Part shown: in pieces, positions 50,318 to 58,028 of the stretch
How positions within the stretch are numbered: position 1 is the first letter of the stretch
Layout of the letters: the number at the start of each line of letters is the position of its first letter
Assembly: GCA_965214995.1 (NCBI GenBank)
Contig: CBDCCT010000002.1
Span: forward strand, 5,332,001 to 5,396,000
Source of the DNA: CBDCCT01 sp965214995
GTDB lineage: Bacteria > Deinococcota > Deinococci > Deinococcales > Trueperaceae
Reading direction: 5' to 3'
Length of the DNA: 64,000 bases
Notes under the pieces: generated by a model
What the model was told of the DNA's origin: nothing
The model's database searches: none
Seen by the model: only the letters and a program-made list of their open reading frames with translations
Made by a program: the position numbers and the translations under genes

Positions 50318-51817
50318 ATGGAGAAGCAAAAGAGCACTCAGAAAGCCGCGGAGTCTGCGCCACCGGAATCCAAAGCAGAATCTAAAGCGGCAACCGAGGG
50401 GGCGGGGAGTCAAAAGAAGAGGAGCGGGACAGGCAAACCCAATATCGTCTTGTTCGGTATCGACTCGCTCCGCGCCGACCACCTGAGCGGCTACGGTTAC
50501 GAACGCTTAACCACGCCCCATATCGACAAGTTCGCCCAAGCGGGCGCGCTTTTTGAGAACACCTTTAGCGCCCACGTCCCCACCACCAGCGCTTACGCCT
50601 CGATGCTCACCGGGCTGGACTGTTTCGGCACGCAGGTCGTGGCCTTGAGGCATCAGGGCGGGTTGCGGGGGGACATAAAAACGCTGCCCGAGATACTAAA
50701 AGAGGCGGGCTACAACACGTCTTGCGTGGGCTTCACGGGCAACCCGAGCTCGAGAGGCTTCGACACCTACCTCGACTACGAGGGCTGGGGTAGCTGGAAC
50801 GAAGGGCGCAGCCCCAAGGCGCAAAACTTGAACGAGGTCGCGTTGCCTGAACTCGAGCGTTTGCACGCCGACGATAAGCCCTTCTTCCTCTTCCTGCGCC
50901 ACATGGACCCGCACGCCCCTTACCTGCCGCCCGCACCCTTCGAGCGCATGTTTTACCACGGCGACGAGACCGACCCCGCCAACCCCTCGATGAAGCCCGT
51001 GATGGATTTCAAGCCTTTTCGTGATTTTTTTGCGAGCTGGATGCCGCCCGGCATCACCGACAAAGATTACGTGATTGCGCAGTACGACGGGGCCATCGCC
51101 TACATGGACGCTTGTATTCAGACGCTCCTGAACGCGCTCGAGGCGAAAAACGTCCTGGACGACACAATCGTGATTATCAACGGCGACCACGGCGAGACGC
51201 TCTACGAGCACGAGGCCTGGTTCGACCATCACGGCCTCTACGATAACGTCTTGCATGTGCCGCTGATAATTCGCTATCCCAAGAGGGTGCCCGCCGGAGA
51301 GCGCGTGCGGGGCTTTAACCAGCACAAAGACCTGGTGCCGACGATTTTGGACTTGGCAGATATTAAACCAGAGAACATTAAGTTCGACGGCCACAGCCTC
51401 ATGGAGCTGGTGGAGGGAGAAGCAGCCTCGTTCGAGAGCGAGTTCTATATAACCGAATGCACCTGGATGCGGAAACACGGCTGGCGCACCCCGGGGTGGA
51501 AGCTCATCGTCGCTTTGGAGCCCGACTTTCACTTCAAGCCCGAGGTCGAGCTCTACAATCTGGTTGAAGACCCGCTCGAGAACACCAACCTAGCCGAGAC
51601 CCACCCCGACGTCGTGGCGAGCCTGCGCGCCCGCATGGACGCCTGGATAGCGAAGCGCGAGGGGGAAACGGGCCTGCCCAACCCCATCCACCATCAGGGC
51701 GACTGGCACGGTCACGAGGGCGTGGGCGCGTTCGAGACCTCGCAGCAGGCCTACGACACGCTGCATATCGGCGACCCGACGCAGGCCGCGAAGTTGCAAG
51801 CGGAGTCGAGGGAATGA
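50318..51817 (+). CDS. Sulfatase-fold hydrolase with Thr at the nucleophile position
   Basis: Alkaline-phosphatase-superfamily enzyme of 499 residues. The first 38 residues are Lys/Glu/Ala-rich and disordered-looking. The metal motif IVLFGIDSLRADHLSGYG and the late INGDHGETLYEHEAWFDHHG (Asp/His) are intact. At the nucleophile position it reads HVPTTSAYASMLTG, so the sulfatase C/S-x-P-x-R signature is absent and a Thr aligns with the modified Cys. Thr nucleophiles are known in phosphodiesterases and phosphoethanolamine transferases of this fold, so it may not be a sulfatase. The start ATG has CAGGAGGA six bases upstream. It is the first gene of operon 3; there is no signal peptide. Confidence 0.85.
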   Translation: MEKQKSTQKAAESAPPESKAESKAATEGAGSQKKRSGTGKPNIVLFGIDSLRADHLSGYGYERLTTPHIDKFAQAGALFENTFSAHVPTTSAYASMLTGLDCFGTQVVALRHQGGLRGDIKTLPEILKEAGYNTSCVGFTGNPSSRGFDTYLDYEGWGSWNEGRSPKAQNLNEVALPELERLHADDKPFFLFLRHMDPHAPYLPPAPFERMFYHGDETDPANPSMKPVMDFKPFRDFFASWMPPGITDKDYVIAQYDGAIAYMDACIQTLLNALEAKNVLDDTIVIINGDHGETLYEHEAWFDHHGLYDNVLHVPLIIRYPKRVPAGERVRGFNQHKDLVPTILDLADIKPENIKFDGHSLMELVEGEAASFESEFYITECTWMRKHGWRTPGWKLIVALEPDFHFKPEVELYNLVEDPLENTNLAETHPDVVASLRARMDAWIAKREGETGLPNPIHHQGDWHGHEGVGAFETSQQAYDTLHIGDPTQAAKLQAESRE

Positions 51818-51857
51818 ACTCGAGTCCAGCCCCCTCACCCAAAAGGAGCCGAGTTTT

Positions 51858-52862
51858 ATGCCGCTGAACGTCGCCGTCATAGGCGCAGGTCGTATTGGTA
51901 ACAACCACGCGGGCATTTACCACAACCATCCCGACTGTAATCTTGTTGCCGTTTGCGACGTGTTTGAGGACAAAGCCAGGGAAACCGCCGCCAAGTTCGA
52001 CTGCCGGAGCTTTGCGTCTGTTAAAGACATGCTCGAGAGTGGTCTAAAAATTGACATCGCCAGCGTCTGCACCGCGGGTACGGAGAACGGCGGCGACCAC
52101 CACGCGCCGACCATCGAACTCTTGAACGCGGGCGTCGCCGTTCTGGGAGAAAAACCCATCTCCAACGAGCTTCCCAAAGCCGAGGAGATGGTGGCGCTGG
52201 CGAGAGAAAAAAACATCCGCTACGGCATCAATCTTAACCACCGCTTTACGCCCGCCGCCGAGATGGCGAAAGACTGGGTGAGGGCGGGGCGCTTGGGCGA
52301 ACTCAACATGATTGACATGACGATGTGGATAAGCAACCCGAATGAGAGCTCGCCGCATTTTCACATGCGCGCGCTTCACCCGCATTCGTTCGACGTGATG
52401 CGCTACTTTGCCGAGTCCGAGGTCGAGAAAGTCCACGCTTTTTTCAAAAAGGGAAAAGGGCGCACCATCTGGTCGAACGTGCAGGTAAATGTGCTTTATG
52501 AGAACGGCATCATCGGACACTTGCGCGGCTCCTACGAGGGCAACTTCGGCGAGGCGGGCACCTACGGCCTAGAAACGCTCGACGTGGTCGGTTCGGAGGG
52601 GCGCTTCGTCCTGCGCGACGCCTGTGAGCACTTGACGTTTTATCCGCGTTACGAAAAAGAGTTGGATGAACACGCGTATGTCGGCGGCATGAAGCATTTT
52701 GGTGAAACATTTACCAGCCGCATCAACGTCTGGATAGAGCAAAATTTGCGAGGGGTCGACCCCAAAGACATCGAGGCGTCGGGTGAAGACGCGCTGAAGG
52801 GGCAAAGGGTTATCGAGGCCGCCATCCAATCCTGGGACACGGGTGAGGTGATAAGCCTCTGA
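51858..52862 (+). CDS. Gfo/Idh/MocA-family oxidoreductase
   Basis: NAD(P)-dependent sugar or inositol dehydrogenase-type protein of 334 residues. The Rossmann motif is VIGAGRIGNNHAG (8-20) and the catalytic-lysine motif is LGEKPISNELPKAEEM. The C-terminal alpha/beta domain begins INLNHRFTPAAEMAK and has HMRALHPHSFDVMRYF, with the usual His. AAAAGGAG precedes the ATG. The stop overlaps the sulfotransferase start (TGATG). With the isomerase further down it probably processes the imported sugar. Confidence 0.9.
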   Translation: MPLNVAVIGAGRIGNNHAGIYHNHPDCNLVAVCDVFEDKARETAAKFDCRSFASVKDMLESGLKIDIASVCTAGTENGGDHHAPTIELLNAGVAVLGEKPISNELPKAEEMVALAREKNIRYGINLNHRFTPAAEMAKDWVRAGRLGELNMIDMTMWISNPNESSPHFHMRALHPHSFDVMRYFAESEVEKVHAFFKKGKGRTIWSNVQVNVLYENGIIGHLRGSYEGNFGEAGTYGLETLDVVGSEGRFVLRDACEHLTFYPRYEKELDEHAYVGGMKHFGETFTSRINVWIEQNLRGVDPKDIEASGEDALKGQRVIEAAIQSWDTGEVISL

Positions 52863-53602
52863 TGTCGCTCATTACGGTTATCGGGCGGGGGCATTCGGGA
52901 ACACGCGCCATCTCGCATACGCTTTACGGGAGCGGCGTGTTTATGGGGCAGACGCTCAACCCTTCTGGGGATTTGGTGCCGCCTTACGACATGTACGACG
53001 CGTGCCGCATCTTTGCGCGTTATGTGAAGTGGCAAGGCGACTTGACCTGGGACTTTAGCGAGGCGCTGACGACCAAGGTACCGGCGGAATTCACGACCCG
53101 TCTGGAGCGTTACCTCGAGTCCGTCCTAACGAGCAAAGCACAACATAGGGGCTGGAAAATCCCCGAGACCACCCTGCTTTACCCGTGGCTGGTCCGGCTC
53201 TACCCCGACATCAAATACATCTTCTGGATTCGCAACCCGCGCGACTGCATCCTGGGCGAACACAAAACCGACGACCTGCGCGACTTCGGCGTCCAGTTTC
53301 CCGCCACCGACGACCCCCGCCTAAAGCGCGCCATCTCCTGGAAGTACCAGTACGACCTCGTGCAAGCCACGCCCAAACCTAAGCACTGGTTGGAAGTGCG
53401 TTTTGAAGATTTCGTGTTGAAGCAAGAGGAGACGTTGGAAAAGCTCGAGGCCTTCCTCGGCCTCAAACTGGCAAGAATCGTGACGCATCCCCAGACCCTC
53501 AACCGCTGGAAGTCGGACGACGGGGTGAATTATTTTGATTTCTTCGAGCCAGCCATGAAGGCGCACAGTTACGAGACGGAAAAAGTGGTGAGTGGTGCGT
53601 GA
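52862..53602 (+). CDS. PAPS-dependent sulfotransferase-like protein
   Basis: A 246-residue sulfotransferase-type P-loop protein. The 5'-phosphosulfate loop is VIGRGHSGTRAISHTL at the N-terminus, and the 3'-phosphate-binding strand is YIFWIRNPRDCILGEHKT near 120-137. The C-terminal WLEVRFEDFVLKQEETLEKLEAFL is the standard family element. There is no signal peptide. It is translationally coupled to the oxidoreductase. A sulfate-adding enzyme among sulfatases and sugar-import genes is odd. It might modify an exported or stored glycan, or have been adapted to another reaction. Its last codons form the left arm of the hairpin element. Confidence 0.82.
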   Translation: MSLITVIGRGHSGTRAISHTLYGSGVFMGQTLNPSGDLVPPYDMYDACRIFARYVKWQGDLTWDFSEALTTKVPAEFTTRLERYLESVLTSKAQHRGWKIPETTLLYPWLVRLYPDIKYIFWIRNPRDCILGEHKTDDLRDFGVQFPATDDPRLKRAISWKYQYDLVQATPKPKHWLEVRFEDFVLKQEETLEKLEAFLGLKLARIVTHPQTLNRWKSDDGVNYFDFFEPAMKAHSYETEKVVSGA

Positions 53603-53640
53603 TTAGTTCTTGCTAACCACTAACCACTCATCACTTCCCT
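53583..53640 (+). repeat. Heptamer array and hairpin between sulfotransferase and isomerase genes
   Basis: Arms 53583-53596 (AAGTGGTGAGTGGT) and 53623-53636 pair at 13 of 14 positions plus one G-U. The right half is four contiguous heptamers from 53613 (two identical CTAACCA, then CTCATCA and CTTCCCT). The left arm overlaps the 3' end and stop of the sulfotransferase gene. It is the third related element. Confidence 0.78.
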
Positions 53641-53656
53641 ACGGAAAGGAAAACCC

Positions 53657-54454
53657 ATGAAACTAGGTGCCAACACCGTTCTCTTCGGCGGTTACGATTT
53701 AGAGACCGCTTTCAAATATCTGGCGATGGCGGGGTACGACGGGGTGGAGGTTTCGGCCATCGAGGGGATGGGCGAGCATCTTGTGTTGGACCGCTGGCGT
53801 GAGATTGCGCCCGAGGTGAAGAGGTTGTCGAAAGCGTATGAGCTCGAGCTTCTCGCTATGGAGCAGCCCAAACAAGACCTCGAGGTGATGGAAAGAGCGA
53901 TGCAGGCGGCGGTCGAGACAGGCATTCCCATCATCAACTGTGGTCCGGGCGGCAAGACGGATGACGACGCAAGTTTGCAAGCCTCGATAGAGTCGCTGAG
54001 CCGGCTTGCCGAGCGAGCCGAGCACTACGGCGTGACGCTGTGCGTCAAAGCGCACGTGGGACAGAGTGTTTACAACACGCCCACCACCCTAAAAATCATC
54101 GAGGCCATAGACTCGCCCGCGTTCGGCATCGACATGGACCCGTCGCACATTTACCGCGCGGGTGAAAACCCGGTGGAGGCGATTGCCGCGGTTGTTTCCA
54201 GGGTCAAGCACGTGCATATCCGCGACTGCAAAGGCCGCCAGCAGGGTCCGGGGACGCCCGAAAACCAGGCGAACGGGCGGGGTGACATCGACTTGGTGGG
54301 TTACATTCGCACGCTCCATGAAAACGGTTATACGGGGCCGCTCAACTTAGAAGTCATTGGTGCTAAAGACTATAGCCTCGAGCAGTGCTGCACCATCGCC
54401 GCCGAAGCGCGGGGGCATATGCAGGCGTGTTTGCAGGCCTGCGGGGCGCGTTGA
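53657..54454 (+). CDS. Sugar phosphate isomerase/epimerase (xylose isomerase-like TIM barrel)
   Basis: TIM-barrel protein of 265 residues of the IolE/xylose isomerase-like AP-endonuclease-2 class. It begins LGANTVLFGGYDLETAFKYL; metal ligands are likely the Glu in GVEVSAIEG, the His/Asp in FGIDMDPSHIYRAG and VKHVHIRDCKG, and the Glu of LNLEVIGAKD. GGAAAGGAAA precedes the ATG. Such enzymes convert 3-keto sugars or inosose intermediates and commonly sit beside Gfo/Idh/MocA oxidoreductases, as here. Confidence 0.88.
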   Translation: MKLGANTVLFGGYDLETAFKYLAMAGYDGVEVSAIEGMGEHLVLDRWREIAPEVKRLSKAYELELLAMEQPKQDLEVMERAMQAAVETGIPIINCGPGGKTDDDASLQASIESLSRLAERAEHYGVTLCVKAHVGQSVYNTPTTLKIIEAIDSPAFGIDMDPSHIYRAGENPVEAIAAVVSRVKHVHIRDCKGRQQGPGTPENQANGRGDIDLVGYIRTLHENGYTGPLNLEVIGAKDYSLEQCCTIAAEARGHMQACLQACGAR

Positions 54455-54612
54455 CGGGTATACTTGCCTCACACGACGACTATGACACCAGCTTGCAGGT
54501 GGGTGGAAACCGAAGTTCTGGCGTAACACTTTTGACAGGAGGTGAGGAGTCTGGCGTCAGCCGTTCCCGTGAAACCCGGCACCGTCAAGCCACACGTCTA
54601 AAGGAGAGCATC

Positions 54613-56061
54613 ATGAAATTCATTCGTTTCTTAGGCCTACTACTTTTGAGTTTTCTGTTTGTGGGTGTGTATGCTCAAGAAGAAGCCGTCATCTACTTTG
54701 CGCCGGGTGAATACCTGCCCTCGGAGCCCACTGAGACCAACCCCAACCCGCCAACGGCGCTCACCGGGCTAATCGCGGAGTACGAGGCGATGAATCCGGG
54801 CGTGACGATTGAGCTGGTCGAGATACCCGAGAGTGTTTCCGGCGACACCTGGCGCGTGACCGTGTTTCAGGGGGGCAACGAACCGCACATTTTGCCCAAC
54901 AACTATATCCGCGTCTGGCAAGAAGAAATCAACGATTGGTACCTGCCCCTGAACGACTACATAGCTCAGCCCAACCCCTACATCCCCGAGGGAACCCCGG
55001 GGCATGAAGCGTGGCAAGACTCGATTCCTCAGGTGGTTTGGGAAACGACCCTGCACTCGAGCGGCAACCAGTACCTCGTCACGGTGGACGCCGTGGCGGT
55101 AGGGCTGTTCTTTAACAAGGACCTGCTGGCGGAGGCGGGGGTTTCGACGGACTTCGCCACCGACACCTCGCTCTGGGCGGACTGGGCGGGCATGATGAGC
55201 GACATGGAGACGCTCGAGGCCGCGGGCTACGAGCCGTTGGCTCTCAGCATGAGCACCGCGACGCCCTACAACTACAACTGGATAGACGGGGTGGCCCTGA
55301 CCAGCGTGTACCGCGACGGCGTCGAGGGCATGTTCAAGCCCGGCTCCGCCTGGCACGCCATGAGCCAGGAAGAGGGCGCGTGCGCCATACAGAACGGCCT
55401 CATGTCGGCGAACGACCCGCAGTTCGCCGACTTTATCGACATCCTGAGCGCGTTCGAGCCCTACTGGATCGAGGGCTACGCCGCCGCCACGCCCGACGAG
55501 GCCTACCGCCTGTTTATCAACGGCGAGGTGCCCTTCTTGCTCGCCAACGCGGCGGTGGATATGGCGAGAGTCTTACGCGACGCCGAGTTTGACTTTGGCG
55601 TGAGCTACTTCCCGCCCATCACGGGCACGACCTCGGAGTACGCGGCCAACGTTGAAAGCTCGTTTCTGGTGGGCGGCTTTACGTCGGGTTACACCGTCAC
55701 CGAGCGCGCCGAGCGCGAGGGTATCAGTGAGCAAGTGGTCGACTTTCTCATGTACCTGACCGCGCAACCGCAGTGGTCGCAGGTGGTGACCGACGCGCCC
55801 CGGGCCGTCCCGACGCTCGTCGGTCTGGACGTACCCGACGCGCTTCAGCCCCTGACCGCCTTTCTCGACCTGCCTATCCGCGCTTTCAAAGACCCCGACC
55901 CCAGGCTGACGAAGCGCTACGGCGAGGAGCACCGCCGCCTGATGCAGGAGTTTTTCACCGGGCAAATAGACAAAGAGCAGTTGCTCGCCGCGGAGGACCG
56001 TCTGATGCAACGTGAAGCCGCCAAGGTCATCGCCGAAAACGACTGGGCGTGCGACTTTTAG
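54613..56061 (+). CDS. Family-1 (sugar) solute-binding protein, operon 3
   Basis: Extracytoplasmic sugar-binding protein of 482 residues from the ATG at 54613, with AAGGAG six bases upstream. Signal peptide 1-21 (FLGLLLLSFLFVGVYAQ), no lipobox. Family-1 features: LIAEYEAMNPGVTIELVEIPE, NKDLLAEAGVSTDFA, AYRLFINGEVPFLLANAAVD and VSYFPPITG. The open frame extends upstream to 54385 without similarity. Two MalF/MalG-type permeases follow after a strong hairpin. The partner ATPase is not in this operon and may be a shared MsmK/UgpC type encoded elsewhere. Confidence 0.9.
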   Translation: MKFIRFLGLLLLSFLFVGVYAQEEAVIYFAPGEYLPSEPTETNPNPPTALTGLIAEYEAMNPGVTIELVEIPESVSGDTWRVTVFQGGNEPHILPNNYIRVWQEEINDWYLPLNDYIAQPNPYIPEGTPGHEAWQDSIPQVVWETTLHSSGNQYLVTVDAVAVGLFFNKDLLAEAGVSTDFATDTSLWADWAGMMSDMETLEAAGYEPLALSMSTATPYNYNWIDGVALTSVYRDGVEGMFKPGSAWHAMSQEEGACAIQNGLMSANDPQFADFIDILSAFEPYWIEGYAAATPDEAYRLFINGEVPFLLANAAVDMARVLRDAEFDFGVSYFPPITGTTSEYAANVESSFLVGGFTSGYTVTERAEREGISEQVVDFLMYLTAQPQWSQVVTDAPRAVPTLVGLDVPDALQPLTAFLDLPIRAFKDPDPRLTKRYGEEHRRLMQEFFTGQIDKEQLLAAEDRLMQREAAKVIAENDWACDF

Positions 56062-56067
56062 ACTTTT

Positions 56068-56111
56068 TTGCGAGGGGGCTCGAGCCCCCTCGCAACACCG
56101 GTTGTTTTTTT
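56068..56111 (+). terminator. Perfect palindrome with T-run after the operon 3 binding-protein gene (attenuator)
   Basis: A 28-base perfect palindrome (56068-56095; arms TTGCGAGGGGGCTC and complement, CTCGAG at its centre) starts 6 bases after the stop. A small CAAC/GTTG hairpin and seven T (56105-56111) follow. It looks like a partial terminator reducing permease expression relative to the binding protein. Confidence 0.7.
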
Positions 56112-56159
56112 GGGTTTTTTGGCGGGAGGACGTTGTTATCGTGAGCAGCTTGAAACCTT

Positions 56160-57098
56160 ATGCGTAGACACATGGTCCGAAAGGCCGAACGACCACAGGC
56201 GCGTGCCGGAGCGTCTTTGCTAAATCAAATCCTGCGCAACCGCTTTCTCTATCTCGCCCTCGCCCCGGCCCTGGCGCTGCTCCTGGTGTTCGAGTGGTAT
56301 CCGGCGCTGTCCGCGTTCTACAACTCTTTTTTCTTGTGGAACGGGGGCAAGCTTCATAGCTTTGTCGGCCTTGAAAACTACCGCTACCTGCTGCAAGACC
56401 GCGCCTTTATCGCTTCACTGGGCAACCTGACCCTGTTTCTGGTTTTCCGGATTGTTTTTCAAACCCTGTTCCCCTTCCTCGCCGCCGAGCTCATCGTCAA
56501 CTTGCGCAGCGCGCGCTGGACCGACTGGTGGAAAATCATTTTTGTGTTTCCTATGGTCGTGCCCAATATCTTGATGTACCTCATCTGGCGTTTTGTCTAT
56601 AACCCGCAGGTGGGCGTGCTCAACAAAACCCTCGAGCTCTTCGGCCTGGGCGAGCTGGGGCGCGCCTGGCTGGCCGACCCCGCCACGGCGCTCTGGGCGG
56701 TGTCGTTCGTGCGCTTTCCCTGGTTGCCGACCTTGCAGTTCTTGATTATCCTGAGCGGCTTGCAGGCTATCCCCAAAGAGGTCACCGAGAGCGCCAAGCT
56801 CGACGGCGCGAACTGGCCCGCGCGGATACGCTTTATCGACCTGCCGATGGTGCGGGGGCAGCTCGTTCTGGCGATGCTGCTTACGGCCATCTTTTTAACC
56901 CAACGCTTTGACCTCTTTTTGGTCTTGACCGACGGCGGCCCCGGTTACGCCACGATGGTGCCCGCGCTGCACCTTTACCAGTCCGCCTTTAACTTTTTGG
57001 AGTTCGGCTACGCCTCGGCGATCGGCGTGGTGATGTTCGTCATCATGCTGGGGCTGACGGTGCTCAACCTGCGCTTCGGGCGCGGCGGGGGGGCGTGA
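56160..57098 (+). CDS. Sugar ABC permease (MalF/UgpA type), operon 3
   Basis: Permease of 312 residues with six spans. ALAPALALLLVFEWYPALSAFYNSFF is the usual first span, and the EAA loop is EVTESAKLDGANWPARIRFIDLPMV. Start ATG 56160 or 56172. Upstream, a GGGAGGA precedes a GTG at 56141 that opens an eight-codon frame overlapping the permease start, possibly a coupling device. Its stop overlaps the next permease start. Confidence 0.9.
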   Translation: MRRHMVRKAERPQARAGASLLNQILRNRFLYLALAPALALLLVFEWYPALSAFYNSFFLWNGGKLHSFVGLENYRYLLQDRAFIASLGNLTLFLVFRIVFQTLFPFLAAELIVNLRSARWTDWWKIIFVFPMVVPNILMYLIWRFVYNPQVGVLNKTLELFGLGELGRAWLADPATALWAVSFVRFPWLPTLQFLIILSGLQAIPKEVTESAKLDGANWPARIRFIDLPMVRGQLVLAMLLTAIFLTQRFDLFLVLTDGGPGYATMVPALHLYQSAFNFLEFGYASAIGVVMFVIMLGLTVLNLRFGRGGGA

Positions 57099-57919
57099 GG
57101 GTGAAAAACCTTAAACACGACTGGCCGTTTCAGGTGGGGCTCGTTTTATTCGGCCTCGTGACCTTTTATCCGCTGGTGCTCATCGTGGTGACCTCGCTCA
57201 AAAACAACACGCAGTTTTATCAGCAGTTCTGGTTGCCGACCCTGCCCTTTCACTTCGGCAACTACCTGGTCGCTTTTGAGCGGGTGTACCGCTATATTTT
57301 GAACAGCATGGTCTACTCGTCGACGGTCATCGTGGGGGTGGCGGTGCTCTCGAGCATATGCGGCTTCGTCTTCGCCCGCTACAAATTTCCCGGTAAACAA
57401 CTCCTGTTTCTGCTGTTCATCAGCCTCATCATGATCCCGGGCGTGCTGACGCTCGCGCCCAAGTTCGTGCTGGTGCGCGACCTCAACCTGCTCAACCAAC
57501 CCCTGGGGCTCATCATCCCCTGGCTGTCGGGCGGGCTGGTCGTGTCGACCTGGCTCATGCGCTCATACTTTGAATCGATGTCACAAGATTTGTTCGACGC
57601 GGCTTATATCGACGGGGCGTCCGACCGGCAGGTGTTCGTCTGGCTCGCCGTGCCGCTGGCGCGGCCCATGCTGGCAACGGTCGCCATCACCAGTCTGATT
57701 GCCACCTGGAACGACCTCATCTGGCCCCTGGTCACGATTTCGGACCGCAAATGGATGCCTTTGGCGCAGGGTCTGGTGCAGTTTTCCTCGAGCTTCGAGA
57801 CGGACTGGGGACCGCTCTTCGCGGGTTACGTCATCGCCTCGTTGCCCCTGCTGTTTATCTTTGTTGTGGCGATGAAACAGTTTATTTCGGGCCTGACCTC
57901 TGGCGCTGTCAAAGCTTGA
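57095..57919 (+). CDS. Sugar ABC permease (MalG/UgpE type), operon 3
   Basis: Permease of 274 residues with six spans. VGLVLFGLVTFYPLVLIVVTSLK is the first, the EAA loop is LFDAAYIDGASDRQVFVWLAVPL, and the C-terminus LLFIFVVAMKQFISGLTSGAVKA is diagnostic for the MalG type. The start is GTG at 57095 (GTGA overlap) or GTG at 57101. It pairs with the preceding permease. Confidence 0.9.
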   Translation: MRVKNLKHDWPFQVGLVLFGLVTFYPLVLIVVTSLKNNTQFYQQFWLPTLPFHFGNYLVAFERVYRYILNSMVYSSTVIVGVAVLSSICGFVFARYKFPGKQLLFLLFISLIMIPGVLTLAPKFVLVRDLNLLNQPLGLIIPWLSGGLVVSTWLMRSYFESMSQDLFDAAYIDGASDRQVFVWLAVPLARPMLATVAITSLIATWNDLIWPLVTISDRKWMPLAQGLVQFSSSFETDWGPLFAGYVIASLPLLFIFVVAMKQFISGLTSGAVKA

Positions 57920-57938
57920 GCGGGAAGAGGAGGAAACG

Positions 57939-58028
57939 ATGTGCCGACCCATCCCAACGATTGACCAGCCAGGGCCTCACTACGTTTGCAGCCGCGTTCA
58001 CAAACACTTAGGCAGCCGTGGCCTCTAG
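57939..58028 (+). CDS. Possible 29-residue small ORF coupled to the sulfatase
   Basis: ATG at 57939 behind AGAGGAGGAAACG, the strongest ribosome-binding site in the neighbourhood, opens a frame ending in TAG at 58028. It overlaps the sulfatase GTG (58018) by 11 bases. The peptide begins MCRPIPTIDQPG and is not recognised. Because the sulfatase itself has a poor ribosome-binding site, this frame may feed ribosomes to it. Confidence 0.4.
   Translation: MCRPIPTIDQPGPHYVCSRVHKHLGSRGL

Noticed and set aside
54451..54463. TTGACG and TATACT near 54451-54463 as a promoter
   Set aside because: The two boxes are only a few bases apart, so they cannot form one promoter.
54385..54612. 76-residue N-terminal extension of the operon 3 binding protein
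   Set aside because: It overlaps the isomerase gene, and the ATG at 54613 has AAGGAG and begins a good signal peptide.
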